Source: Streptomyces sp. CB09001 (lineage in GTDB: Bacteria; Actinomycetota; Actinomycetes; Streptomycetales; Streptomycetaceae). Taken from it: a stretch of DNA of 64,000 bases. Under the pieces are notes generated by a model that had not been told where the DNA came from, did no database searches, and saw nothing but the letters and a program-made list of their open reading frames with translations. The translations under genes were made by a program, and so were the position numbers. Shown here piece after piece: positions 23,207 through 32,012 of the stretch (position 1 is its first letter; the number at the start of each line of letters is the position of its first letter). The stretch lies in the NCBI RefSeq assembly GCF_003369795.1, contig NZ_CP026730.1, forward strand, positions 5,385,001 to 5,449,000, given 5' to 3'.

Positions 23207-26071
23207 TCAACCGGAGAAGCCGACGTGCGCGAGCCGCAGAGCGCCGCGCAGCCTGATGCGGAGATCGTGGACGCCCTCGGCGGCGAAGGCGCTCTCCAGC
23301 TCCACGTAGTCGTACGGCCCCGCGGTCGGGGCCTGCGGTGACAGCGCCGCCGTCCACGGGCCCCCGCCGAGGGCGACCTCGACCGAGCCCGCACCCGCGA
23401 CCGACACGGTCACCCCGCTCACCCCGGTGCCGAAGTCGCAGTCCCGGTAGAGCAGTTCGCCCGTTCGTCCGGAGGCCGCCGTCAGCGCGTCGCCCGCGGC
23501 CCTCGTCCGGTCGACGATCTCCGTGCCGCTCTGCTCATCGAAGTCGACGGCCGCCAGGCCGCGGACGCCCACCGGGCGCGGTGCCGCGGGCTCGCCGTCG
23601 AGGGTCAGGGTCGTCGACAGGCGCACGTCCTCGCTGGAGGCACCCACCAGCAGGGCGTACGGCCCCGGCTCCAGCCGCCACAGGTCGTGCGCGACGTCCC
23701 AGAACTCGAGGGCGGACAGCGGCACCTGGAAGGAGACCCGGTCCGACGCCCCCGGGGCCAGGGTGAGCCGGCGGTGGGCCAGCAGTTCCCGGCGCGGGCG
23801 CGGCACCGACGGTGCCTCGGCACGGACGTAGAGCTGGGCCACCTCGTCGGCGGACACCTCCCCGGTGTTGGTGACCGTGAAGGACACGGCCACCGTCCCG
23901 TCCCGCACCTGCGCCGTCAGGTCCCCGTACCCGAAGGACGCGTAGGACAGGCCGTGCCCGAAGGGGAACAGCGGTGTCCCCTCGAAGTACAGGTAGGTCT
24001 GGCGGCCGCCGATCACGTCGTAGTCGAGGAGGCCGGGCAGGTCGGCGTCGTCGGCGTACCAGGTCTGCGGGAGCCGGCCCGCGGGGGAGACGTCCCCGGC
24101 GAGGACCCGGGCCAGCGCGGTGCCGGCCGCCTGCCCGCCGTGCGCGGTCCACAGCACCGCCGGGAGCGTCTCGACGTCCACCGCGTACGGGTAGGCGGAC
24201 ACCAGCGCCAGCACGGTCGCCGGGTTGGCGGCGCGGGCCGCGCGCAGCAGCCGTTCCTGGTGGGCGGGCAGCCGCAGCGTCGTACGGTCCTCGGTCTCCC
24301 GGCCGTTGATGTGCGGGTCGTTGCCCGCGACCACGACGACCACGTCCGCCCCGGCCGCCACCCGCGTCACCGCGTCCTCGCCGCGCTCGACGACGACCAG
24401 CTCGAAGAGCTCGGCGTCCGTGTCGTCCCCGGCGCCCGCGTCCGGCGCGGCAACCTTCACGCCGTCGGCGGCGACCTGGACGGGACGACCCGTTCCCGCG
24501 TGCCTCAGGAGGTGACCGTCGTCGTGGGGCTCCAGCCGGAAGGTCTCCTGCACGATCCAGCCCCCGGGCTGGTCGGCGGAGGCGCGCACGAAGCCGTCCT
24601 CGGCGACGGACAGGTACCGGCCGTCGGGCGCGCGCAGGGTGAGCACGCCCTCGCCCCAGTCGATGAGCGCCAGTTCGGTGCCGACGGCGTCGGTGGTCAG
24701 GGGCGGCAGGTCGGTGCGGCCGGCCAGCAGGGCGGGGTCCAGGGCGCCCTCCGTGCCGCGCGCCTCGGCGGGGGCGTCGTCCGCCGCGAGGACGTGCAGG
24801 AACCTGCCGTCGGCCGTGCGCAGCCGTACCCGGTCCACGCCCTCCGCGAAGCTCACGCGGTCGGCGCCGAACCGCTCGTACAGGCCCTCCAGCGGAGTGG
24901 AGCGGTGGATGAGCGTGCCACTGTACCAGTCGAGCTTGCACTCGTCGGCGAGCAGTCCGACGACGGCGACGCGGGTGTCGGGGGCCAGCGGCAGCACCCC
25001 GTCGTTCCTGAGCAGGACCACCGCCTGCTCGGCCGCCTCCCGGGCGAGTACCCGGTGCTCCGGCGTGTCGAAGTCCCCGGCGGTCTCCGCCGCACTCGCG
25101 TACGGATCGTGCTCCGGGTCGAACTCGCCCAGCCGGAAGCGGACCGACAGCTGACGGCGTACCGCCGCGTCCACGTCCGCCTCCGTCAGCAGGCCCGCGT
25201 CCAGGGCGCCCCGGACCCGGGCGACGATCCTCGAGGAGTCCGTCCCGTGGTCGGTGAAGCTGTCCACCCCGGCCCGCAGCGCGGCGGCGGTCGCCTCCTC
25301 GTGGGTGTCGAAGTAGTGCTCCGAGTCGACCAGGTTGGAGGGCGCGCCCGCGTCCGAGCAGACCAGGAGATCCTCCCGCGTCCAGGTGCGCAGGTGCCGG
25401 CCGAGGTACGGGGAGAGGTGGTTGGGGCGGCCGTTGACCAGGTTGTAGGCCGGCATCACCCCGGCCACCGCGCCCGCCTCGACCGTGTCGCGGAAGGCCC
25501 GCAGGTCGTACTCGTGGAGGACGCGCGGACGGACGGAGGCCGAGGAGGTGTCCCGGTCGGTCTCGTTGTTGTGCGCGAGCCAGTGCTTGAGGACGGGTGC
25601 GGTGCGCCAGTACGCCGGGTGGTCGCCGCGCAGGCCCCGGGTGTAGGCGGTGGCGACGGCGGAGGTGAGCCTCGGGTCCTCGGAGTAGCCCTCCTCGTTG
25701 CGGCCCCACAGCGGGTGGCGCAGCAGGTTCACCGTCGGGGACCAGACGTTGAGGCCGACGCGGTCGTCCCGCGCGCGCATCGCCCTGGCCTCCTTGGACA
25801 CCGCCTCGCCGATCCGCCGCACCAAATCCTCGTTCCAGGTGGCGCCGATCCCCACGGCCTGCGGGAACACGGTCGCCGGGCCCATCCAGGCCACGCCGTG
25901 CAGCGCCTCCTGGCCGGTGCGGAAGGCGGCGATGCCGAGCCGCTCGACCGCGGGCCCGAACTGGTGCAGGAAGGCGGTCTTCTCGTCGAGCGTGAGCCGC
26001 GACATCAGGTCGTCGACGCGCTTCGCGAACGGCAGTTGCGGATCACGGAACGGCGGCGTGGGTGCGGTCAC
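23207..26071 (-). CDS. GH3 beta-glycosidase with inserted beta-trefoil-like segment and C-terminal CBM6-like domain
   Basis: 954 residues from a GTG at 26071 with AAGGGG upstream. The N-terminal barrel (1-330) has RNEEGYSEDP, VLKHWLAHNNE and the nucleophile Asp240 in VCSDAGAP. The alpha/beta sandwich starts near 345 (AVVLLRNDGVLPL) and is interrupted at about 414-563 by LRTADGRFLHVLA and LRAPDGRYLSVAEDG repeats that look like a fascin/ricin-type beta-trefoil. It then resumes (VVVVVAGNDPHINGRETEDR), followed by a fibronectin-like domain and, after about residue 850, a CBM6-like tail. No signal peptide, so it probably acts inside the cell on imported oligosaccharides as a beta-glucosidase or beta-xylosidase. 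It is divergent from the transport operon and shares its operators. Confidence 0.9.
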   Translation of the reverse strand: MTAPTPPFRDPQLPFAKRVDDLMSRLTLDEKTAFLHQFGPAVERLGIAAFRTGQEALHGVAWMGPATVFPQAVGIGATWNEDLVRRIGEAVSKEARAMRARDDRVGLNVWSPTVNLLRHPLWGRNEEGYSEDPRLTSAVATAYTRGLRGDHPAYWRTAPVLKHWLAHNNETDRDTSSASVRPRVLHEYDLRAFRDTVEAGAVAGVMPAYNLVNGRPNHLSPYLGRHLRTWTREDLLVCSDAGAPSNLVDSEHYFDTHEEATAAALRAGVDSFTDHGTDSSRIVARVRGALDAGLLTEADVDAAVRRQLSVRFRLGEFDPEHDPYASAAETAGDFDTPEHRVLAREAAEQAVVLLRNDGVLPLAPDTRVAVVGLLADECKLDWYSGTLIHRSTPLEGLYERFGADRVSFAEGVDRVRLRTADGRFLHVLAADDAPAEARGTEGALDPALLAGRTDLPPLTTDAVGTELALIDWGEGVLTLRAPDGRYLSVAEDGFVRASADQPGGWIVQETFRLEPHDDGHLLRHAGTGRPVQVAADGVKVAAPDAGAGDDTDAELFELVVVERGEDAVTRVAAGADVVVVVAGNDPHINGRETEDRTTLRLPAHQERLLRAARAANPATVLALVSAYPYAVDVETLPAVLWTAHGGQAAGTALARVLAGDVSPAGRLPQTWYADDADLPGLLDYDVIGGRQTYLYFEGTPLFPFGHGLSYASFGYGDLTAQVRDGTVAVSFTVTNTGEVSADEVAQLYVRAEAPSVPRPRRELLAHRRLTLAPGASDRVSFQVPLSALEFWDVAHDLWRLEPGPYALLVGASSEDVRLSTTLTLDGEPAAPRPVGVRGLAAVDFDEQSGTEIVDRTRAAGDALTAASGRTGELLYRDCDFGTGVSGVTVSVAGAGSVEVALGGGPWTAALSPQAPTAGPYDYVELESAFAAEGVHDLRIRLRGALRLAHVGFSG

Positions 26072-26105
26072 CTGAGGGTCCCCTTGTGGTGGAGCGGGCA
26101 GGACG

Positions 26106-26119
26106 TCGAAGCGCTTCGA
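26106..26119. promoter_or_regulatory. LacI-type operator TCGAAGCGCTTCGA (copy 1)
   Basis: Perfect 14-bp palindrome 35 bp upstream of the GH3 start. It is identical to two other copies in this cassette and has the central CG of LacI-family operators. Confidence 0.85.
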
Positions 26120-26190
26120 TGCTCCGTGCAGCCCTGTGTGGGTGTCAAGACGCGGACCAATCTTGGGAACGACCCTTGTGTGCCCCGAGG

Positions 26191-26203
26191 GGTTAACTTA
26201 ACC
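26191..26203. promoter_or_regulatory. Second palindrome GGTTAACTTAACC in the divergent promoter region
   Basis: Perfect 6-bp arms around a single C, unusually AT-rich for this genome, midway between the two LacI-type operators. It may be part of a promoter or a site for another regulator. Confidence 0.4.
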
Positions 26204-26214
26204 TCGCTGCAACA

Positions 26215-26228
26215 TCGAAGCGCTTCGA
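26215..26228. promoter_or_regulatory. LacI-type operator TCGAAGCGCTTCGA (copy 2)
   Basis: Perfect 14-bp palindrome about 92 bp upstream of the solute-binding protein start and 109 bp from copy 1, a spacing that would allow repression of both divergent promoters. Confidence 0.85.
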
Positions 26229-26320
26229 CACGAGCTGTTCTCAGTTCCCTCACGACACCGCAGCCGACGGCCACCGTCGGGTGTCCTGGTGTGCCACGAA
26301 GGCACGAAGGGTTGACGCAC

Positions 26321-28006
26321 ATGACGCCGAACGCCGCCTCCGGTCCCAGCCGGAGAAGTTTCCTCGCCTCCACCGCGGTCGCCACCGCAGCGGTGGCGGG
26401 AGGGGTGCCGCTGCTCTCCGCCTGCGGCGGATCCGACGGAGGCTCGCGCGACGGCACCACGTCGGGCAAGGACGCCGAGAAGCTGCTGCCGGCCTACGTG
26501 GCGGCGGGCGTGGTCACGCCCGACATCCCGAGCAAGAACGGCTCCGCGGTCGGCTTCACGAGCAAACTCGACCTCGCGGACCTGAAGACCTCGGTCCCCG
26601 AGAAGCTCGGCAAGGGTGGCCGGGTCACCGTCATGTCGCCGTTCTGGGGGTCCCCGCCCAAGGACGACAACGCCTACTACAAGGCGATGAACGACCTCAT
26701 CGGCGTCGACGTGGCCTGGCAGAACCAGGACGGCAACACCTACGACCAGAAGCTCGGCGCGGTCCTCGCCTCCAGCGAGGTGCCCGACGTCGTGGTCGTC
26801 CCCGGCTGGAACATGACCGGCAAGATACCCAGCGCCATCATCGGCAAGTTCGCCGACCTCGGTCCCTACCTCTCCGGCGACGCGGTCAAGGAGTACCCGA
26901 ACCTCGCCGCGATCCCCACCGACGCCTGGCAGCGCTCCATCTTCGGCGGCAAGCTGCTCGGCCTGCCGATGCCGTCCTCGTACGTGTCCGGCATCCTGCC
27001 GCTGTACCGGCAGGACATCTTCGAGAAGGAGGGCTACGAAGTCCCCCGGTCCTGCGACGAGTTCATGGCGATGGCCAAGGACGCCACCAACGCCAGGGCC
27101 AAGCGCTGGGCCTGCCTGGACATGAAGTGGACCGCCTTCAACGCCTTCGGTGTGCTCTCCGGCAACGAGAAGTCGCTCGGCTGGAACCAGGCCGACGGCA
27201 AGCTGATCTACCGCGCCGAGACCGACGAGTACCTCGAGGCGCTGGAGTGGACGCGCAAGCTGTTCGCCGCCGGGGTCGTGCACCCCGACGCCAAACTCGG
27301 CAAGTCCAACGCCGCAGACCCCGGACCCAAGTTCGCCGCCGGCGAGTTCCTCGTCTACAACCAGGACATCTCCCAGTGGTGGAGCCGCACCGCGGAACAG
27401 GCCATCCAGAACCCCGAGTTCAAGATCTGGGGCATGGACTTCTTCGGGCACGACGGCGGTGCGCCCACGCTGTGGGCGCAGAACCCGGCCAGCATCTTCG
27501 CCTTCGTCAACAAGAAGGCGTCCAAGTCCGTGATCCGCGACGTGCTGGCCGTCGCCAACGTCACCGCCGCGCCGTACGGCACCAAGGAGTACATGGCCAC
27601 CAACTACGGCGTCGAGGGCACCCACTACACCGTCGAGGACGGCGTGCCCACCAAGACCGACCAGGGCAACATCGACGTGATGAACGCCTACGTGATGGTC
27701 GCGAGCCCCGCGGCGACCATCGCCCACCCCGACTTCCCCGAGGTCGCCAAGGGGCAGGTCGAGTGGCAGCAACGGACGGGCGCCGTCACCAAGAAGCCCA
27801 CGTTCTACGGCATGCAGATCGTCGAGCCCGCCCGCTACACCAACCTCTCCAACGACTTCGAGCAGCTGGAGGACGACATCGTCCGCGGCCGCAAGAAGAT
27901 CGGCGACATGCAGCAGGCCGTCTCCGACTGGAAGAGCAAGGGCGGGGACAAGCTGCGCGACTGGTACCAGAAGATCCTCGACGAGAACGGTCCGGCGGCC
28001 GGCTGA
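26321..28006 (+). CDS. Sugar ABC transporter, solute-binding lipoprotein (LplA/YtcQ type)
   Basis: 561 residues from the ATG at 26321; the frame extends far upstream but only as antisense to the GH3 gene. A twin-arginine-like motif (SRRSFLAST), hydrophobic core and lipobox LLSAC place the lipidated cysteine near residue 35. The mature protein is large, as in the LplA/YtcQ group that binds oligosaccharides rather than monosaccharides (VTVMSPFWGSPPKDDNAYYK, VPDVVVVPGWNMTGKI, FLVYNQDISQWWS). It is the first gene of a transcript with two permeases, GH42, GH95 and probably GH12, and has operators on its upstream side. Confidence 0.9.
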   Translation: MTPNAASGPSRRSFLASTAVATAAVAGGVPLLSACGGSDGGSRDGTTSGKDAEKLLPAYVAAGVVTPDIPSKNGSAVGFTSKLDLADLKTSVPEKLGKGGRVTVMSPFWGSPPKDDNAYYKAMNDLIGVDVAWQNQDGNTYDQKLGAVLASSEVPDVVVVPGWNMTGKIPSAIIGKFADLGPYLSGDAVKEYPNLAAIPTDAWQRSIFGGKLLGLPMPSSYVSGILPLYRQDIFEKEGYEVPRSCDEFMAMAKDATNARAKRWACLDMKWTAFNAFGVLSGNEKSLGWNQADGKLIYRAETDEYLEALEWTRKLFAAGVVHPDAKLGKSNAADPGPKFAAGEFLVYNQDISQWWSRTAEQAIQNPEFKIWGMDFFGHDGGAPTLWAQNPASIFAFVNKKASKSVIRDVLAVANVTAAPYGTKEYMATNYGVEGTHYTVEDGVPTKTDQGNIDVMNAYVMVASPAATIAHPDFPEVAKGQVEWQQRTGAVTKKPTFYGMQIVEPARYTNLSNDFEQLEDDIVRGRKKIGDMQQAVSDWKSKGGDKLRDWYQKILDENGPAAG

Positions 28007-28033
28007 CCAGGTACCGAGGCAAGGAGAACCACC

Positions 28034-29071
28034 GTGTCCCACAGCACGGTGCCTCGGACCAGGACCGAGGCCGATGCGACGAAGAAGACCCCGGTGGCGT
28101 CCGGCGACGCCACCGGTCCCCGGGGGAAGAAGCGGCACCCGGGGAAGCTGAGCCTGCGGCTGCGGCTGCGCCGTGACCGCCTGCTCCTGCTGATGACGCT
28201 GCCGGCCGTGCTGCTGGTACTGCTCTTCAACTACGTGCCGATCCTGGGAAACGTCGTCGCCTTCCAGGAGTACGACCCCTACATCAGCGACAACGGGATC
28301 GTCTCCATCCTGCACAGCCCCTGGGTGGGCCTGGAGAACTTCCAGCGGATCTTCGAGGACTCCGCCTTCTGGAACTCGGTGCGCAACACGCTCGTGCTCT
28401 TCCTGCTCCAGCTCGTGCTCTACTTCCCGATCCCCATCGCGCTCGCGCTGCTCATCAACAGCGTGGTCAGGCCCCGGGTGCGGGCCATCTCGCAGGCCAT
28501 CCTCTACCTGCCGCACTTCTTCTCGTGGGTGCTGGTCATCGCCGTCTTCCAGCAGCTGCTCGGCGGCGCCGGGCTGCTGTCCCAGCTGCTGCGCGACCAC
28601 GGGTACGACGGGCTCGGCGTCATGACCGACCCGGACACCTTCAAGTTCCTGGTCACCGCGCAGAGCGTGTGGAAGGACGCCGGCTGGGGGATCATCGTCT
28701 TCCTCGCCGCCCTCGCCTCGGTCAGTCCCGACCTGTACGAGGCCGCCGCGATGGACGGCGCGAACCGCTGGCGCCGCATGTGGCACGTCACGCTGCCCGC
28801 GCTGCGCCCGGTGATCGCCCTGCTGCTGGTGCTGCGCGTCGGCGACGCCCTGACGGTCGGCTTCGAACAGATCCTGCTGCAACGCGACGCCGTGGGACCG
28901 GGCGCGGCCGAGGTCCTCGACACCTTCGTGTGGTGGAACGGCGTACGCAACCAGGACTTCGGCTACGCGGCCGCCGCGGGGCTCGTCAAGGGCGTCATCA
29001 GCCTCGGCCTGGTCCTGGTGGCCAACAAGGTGGCCCACCTCATGGGCGAGCAGGGGGTGTACAAGAAGTGA
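28034..29071 (+). CDS. Sugar ABC transporter permease (LplB type)
   Basis: 345 residues from a GTG with AAGGAG in front. The N-terminal tail is long and basic, then about six membrane helices from LLLLMTLPAVLLVLLFNYVP. The family sequence VPILGNVVAFQEYDPY and the EAA loop YEAAAMDGANRWRRMWHVTL are intact. Together with the next gene it forms the membrane channel for the sugar captured by the lipoprotein. The stop overlaps the next start (GTGA). Confidence 0.92.
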   Translation: MSHSTVPRTRTEADATKKTPVASGDATGPRGKKRHPGKLSLRLRLRRDRLLLLMTLPAVLLVLLFNYVPILGNVVAFQEYDPYISDNGIVSILHSPWVGLENFQRIFEDSAFWNSVRNTLVLFLLQLVLYFPIPIALALLINSVVRPRVRAISQAILYLPHFFSWVLVIAVFQQLLGGAGLLSQLLRDHGYDGLGVMTDPDTFKFLVTAQSVWKDAGWGIIVFLAALASVSPDLYEAAAMDGANRWRRMWHVTLPALRPVIALLLVLRVGDALTVGFEQILLQRDAVGPGAAEVLDTFVWWNGVRNQDFGYAAAAGLVKGVISLGLVLVANKVAHLMGEQGVYKK

Positions 29072-30042
29072 CTGCCGTACCCGAAGCGACGGCCGTACGG
29101 GACACGACCGCCGCGAGCGATCCGCCCGCACCGAGGCCCCGCCGCCCGTGGGCGGCCCCGCCCCGCCCCGTGTGGGAGGAGGAGCCCAGCCGGGCCGGAC
29201 TCGCCGGCAAGGGGCTCGTGCTGCTCCTGGCCTGCCTGGGCATCCTCTTCCCGCTGTGGATCGTCGTCGTCACCAGCCTGTCCAGCCGCAGGTCCATCGA
29301 CGAGGCGGGCGGCCTCGTGATGATCCCCAAGGACATCACCTTCGTCGCCTACCAGGAGCTGCTCAGCGGCGGCCAGGTCACCCGCGCCGCCCTCGTCAGC
29401 ATCGGCGTCACACTCGTCGGCACCCTGTTCTCCATGGCGGTGTCCGTACTGTGCGCCTACGGGCTCTCCCGCACCGGCTCGCTGGGCCACCGCTGGATCC
29501 TCATGGTGCTGCTCGCCACGATGTTCTTCAGCGCGGGCCTCATCCCCACCTACCTGCTGGTGCAGTCCCTGGGCCTGACCGACAGCTACCTCGCGCTGAT
29601 CCTGCCGAGCGCGATCAGCGTCTTCAACATCCTGGTGCTGCGCGGCTTCTTCATGGGTATCTCCCAGGAACTGATCGACAGCGCCCGCATCGACGGCGCC
29701 GGGGACCTGCGCATCCTGTGGCAGATCGTCCTGCCGCTGTCCCGCGCGGTCGTCGCGGTGATCACCCTCTTCTACGCCGTCGGCTACTGGAGCGCCTGGT
29801 TCAACGCCTCCCTCTACCTGAACGACCAGGACATGCTGCCCCTGCAGAACGTCATGATCCAGCTGGTGCAGAAGCAGGAGGCGCCCGTCGGCCTCGGCCA
29901 GGCCATCAAGACCGGTGAACTGTCCGGACTGGCCGTCCAGATGGCCGTCATGGTCATGGCCCTGCTGCCGGTCGCCGTCCTGTCGCCCTTCGTCCAGCGC
30001 CACTTCAGGAAGGGCATGCTCACCGGGGCGGTGAAGGGCTGA
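29068..30042 (+). CDS. Sugar ABC transporter permease (YtcP/AraQ type)
   Basis: 324 residues from the GTG overlapping the previous stop. After a Pro/Arg-rich head there are about six helices; FLPLWIVVVTS-like entry (ILFPLWIVVVTSLSSRR), MFFSAGLIPTYLLVQSLG and the coupling loop IDSARIDGAGDLRILWQIVL are characteristic of YtcP-type permeases. No ATP-binding subunit is encoded in the cassette. In Streptomyces a shared ATPase (MsiK) is known to serve several sugar importers, and this system probably uses it. The stop overlaps the GH42 start (ATGA). Confidence 0.92.
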   Translation: MTAVPEATAVRDTTAASDPPAPRPRRPWAAPPRPVWEEEPSRAGLAGKGLVLLLACLGILFPLWIVVVTSLSSRRSIDEAGGLVMIPKDITFVAYQELLSGGQVTRAALVSIGVTLVGTLFSMAVSVLCAYGLSRTGSLGHRWILMVLLATMFFSAGLIPTYLLVQSLGLTDSYLALILPSAISVFNILVLRGFFMGISQELIDSARIDGAGDLRILWQIVLPLSRAVVAVITLFYAVGYWSAWFNASLYLNDQDMLPLQNVMIQLVQKQEAPVGLGQAIKTGELSGLAVQMAVMVMALLPVAVLSPFVQRHFRKGMLTGAVKG

Positions 30043-32012
30043 TGCCGAACCTCTCCGACGCCACCGGCCGCCGCATCCTCTACGGCGGCGACTACAACCC
30101 CGAGCAGTGGCCCGAGGAGACCTGGCCCGAAGACATACGCCTGATGAGGGCCGCGGGCGTCAACTCCGTCACCCTCGGCGTCTTCTCCTGGTCGAAACTC
30201 GAACCACGGCCCGGCGTCCACGACTTCGGCTGGCTGGACCGGCTCATGGACCTGCTGCACGAGGCCGGCGTCGGCGTCGTCCTCGCCACCCCCACCGCCT
30301 CGCCCCCGCCCTGGCTGGGCCACCTCCACCCCGACACCCTGCCCCGCGACGCCGACGGCCGCACCGAGTGGTGGGGCGGACGGCAGCACTTCTCGCACTC
30401 CAGCACCACCTACCGCCACCACGCCGCCGCCGTCACCGAGGCGCTGGCCGCGCGGTACGGGAGCCACCCCGCGCTCACCATGTGGCACATCAACAACGAG
30501 TACTGCACCTACGACCACGGCGACGAGGCCGCCACCCGCTTCCGCCGCTGGCTCCAGGACCGCTACGGCACCCTGGACGCCCTCAACACCGCCTGGGGCA
30601 CCGCCTTCTGGAGCCAGGGCTACGGCGACTGGGCCGAGGTCGCCCCGCCCCGCCGCGCCCATTACCTGAGGAACCCCACCCAGGTCCTGGACTTCCGGCG
30701 CTTCACCTCCGACATGCTCCTGGAGTGTTACACCGCCGAGCGTGACATCGTCCGCCGCCACACCCCGCACATCCCGGTCACCACCAACTTCATGCCGCTG
30801 TGGTCCGGCCAGGACGCCTGGCGCTGGGCCGAGGAGGAGGACGTCGTCTCCGTCGACCTCTACCCCGACCCGCGCGACCCGTTCGGCGCCCAGGAGGGTG
30901 CCCTCGTCCAGGACATGACCCGCTCCCAGGCCCGCGGCCCGTGGATGCTGATGGAACAGGCCGCCGGTCCGGTCAACTGGCGCGGCGTGAACCACCCCAA
31001 GCCGCACGGCCTCAACCGCCTCTGGTCGCTCCAGGCGGTGGCCCGCGGCGCCGACGCCGTCTGCTACTTCCAATGGCGCCAGTCGCGGCAGGGCGCCGAG
31101 AAGTTCCACTCCGGGATGGTCTCCCACGCGGGGGAGCGGGGGCGTACCTTCCAGGAGATCAAGCAGCTCGGCGCGGATCTGGCCCGGATCGCCCCGCACG
31201 TCAGCGGCGGCGCGGTCGCCGCCGACGTCGCCGTCCTGCACGACTGGGACTCCTGGTGGGCCGGCGACCAGGAGGCCCGGCCCTCCCGCGAGGTCGACTA
31301 CCCGGACGTGCTCCGCGCCTGGCACCGCGCGCTCTGGCAGGCCGGTCTCACCACCGACTTCGCCCACCCCTCCCACGACCTGACCGGCTACCGGCTCGTG
31401 GTCGTCCCGCAGCTCTACCTCCTCACCGACGCGGCCGTCGACAACTTCCTCGCCCAGGTGCGTCGGGGCGCCACCCTCGTCTGCGGCTTCCTGACCGGTG
31501 TCGCCGACCAGGACGACCGGATCCGGCCCGGCGCCATGGACGTACGGCTGCGCGAGCTGTTCGGGATCCGCACCGTGCACGAGTGGTGGCCGCTCCGGCC
31601 GGGTGGGACAGCCGAGTGCGAGGGCGGCCTGCGCGGCACCCTGTGGTCCGAGGAACTCGAGCCCGACGGCACCGCCGACGAGACCATCGCCTACCAGGGC
31701 GGGGAACTCGACGGACTGCCGGCCGTCCTGCGCAAGGGCCGTGCCTGGTACCTCTCCACGCTCCCCGAGCCGGACCCGCTGCGCGCGCTGCTGGCCCGCG
31801 CCGCCGCCGACGCGGGCGTCCGGCCGGTGCTCGACGGACTCCGGGACGGCGTCGAGGCGGTCCGGCGCGGTGACCTGCTGTTCCTGCTCAACCACGGCCG
31901 CGAACCGGTCACCGTCGACCTCCCGGGCACCCACCACGACCTGCTGACCGAGACGACGGCCACCGACCGGATCACCCTCGGCCGCTACGGCGCGGCGGTG
32001 CTGAAGCCATGA
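30042..32012 (+). CDS. GH42 beta-galactosidase
   Basis: 656 residues with three family domains: barrel (about 1-390), trimerisation domain (about 390-590) and a small C-terminal beta domain. It starts RILYGGDYNPEQWPEETW, has the acid/base Glu153 in MWHINNEY, and the likely nucleophile Glu305 in MLMEQAAGP, with CYFQWRQSRQGAEKFH after it. No signal peptide, so it works in the cytoplasm, removing terminal beta-galactose from imported oligosaccharides (alpha-L-arabinopyranose is a known alternative substrate in the family). It is translationally coupled to genes on both sides. Confidence 0.93.
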   Translation: MPNLSDATGRRILYGGDYNPEQWPEETWPEDIRLMRAAGVNSVTLGVFSWSKLEPRPGVHDFGWLDRLMDLLHEAGVGVVLATPTASPPPWLGHLHPDTLPRDADGRTEWWGGRQHFSHSSTTYRHHAAAVTEALAARYGSHPALTMWHINNEYCTYDHGDEAATRFRRWLQDRYGTLDALNTAWGTAFWSQGYGDWAEVAPPRRAHYLRNPTQVLDFRRFTSDMLLECYTAERDIVRRHTPHIPVTTNFMPLWSGQDAWRWAEEEDVVSVDLYPDPRDPFGAQEGALVQDMTRSQARGPWMLMEQAAGPVNWRGVNHPKPHGLNRLWSLQAVARGADAVCYFQWRQSRQGAEKFHSGMVSHAGERGRTFQEIKQLGADLARIAPHVSGGAVAADVAVLHDWDSWWAGDQEARPSREVDYPDVLRAWHRALWQAGLTTDFAHPSHDLTGYRLVVVPQLYLLTDAAVDNFLAQVRRGATLVCGFLTGVADQDDRIRPGAMDVRLRELFGIRTVHEWWPLRPGGTAECEGGLRGTLWSEELEPDGTADETIAYQGGELDGLPAVLRKGRAWYLSTLPEPDPLRALLARAAADAGVRPVLDGLRDGVEAVRRGDLLFLLNHGREPVTVDLPGTHHDLLTETTATDRITLGRYGAAVLKP

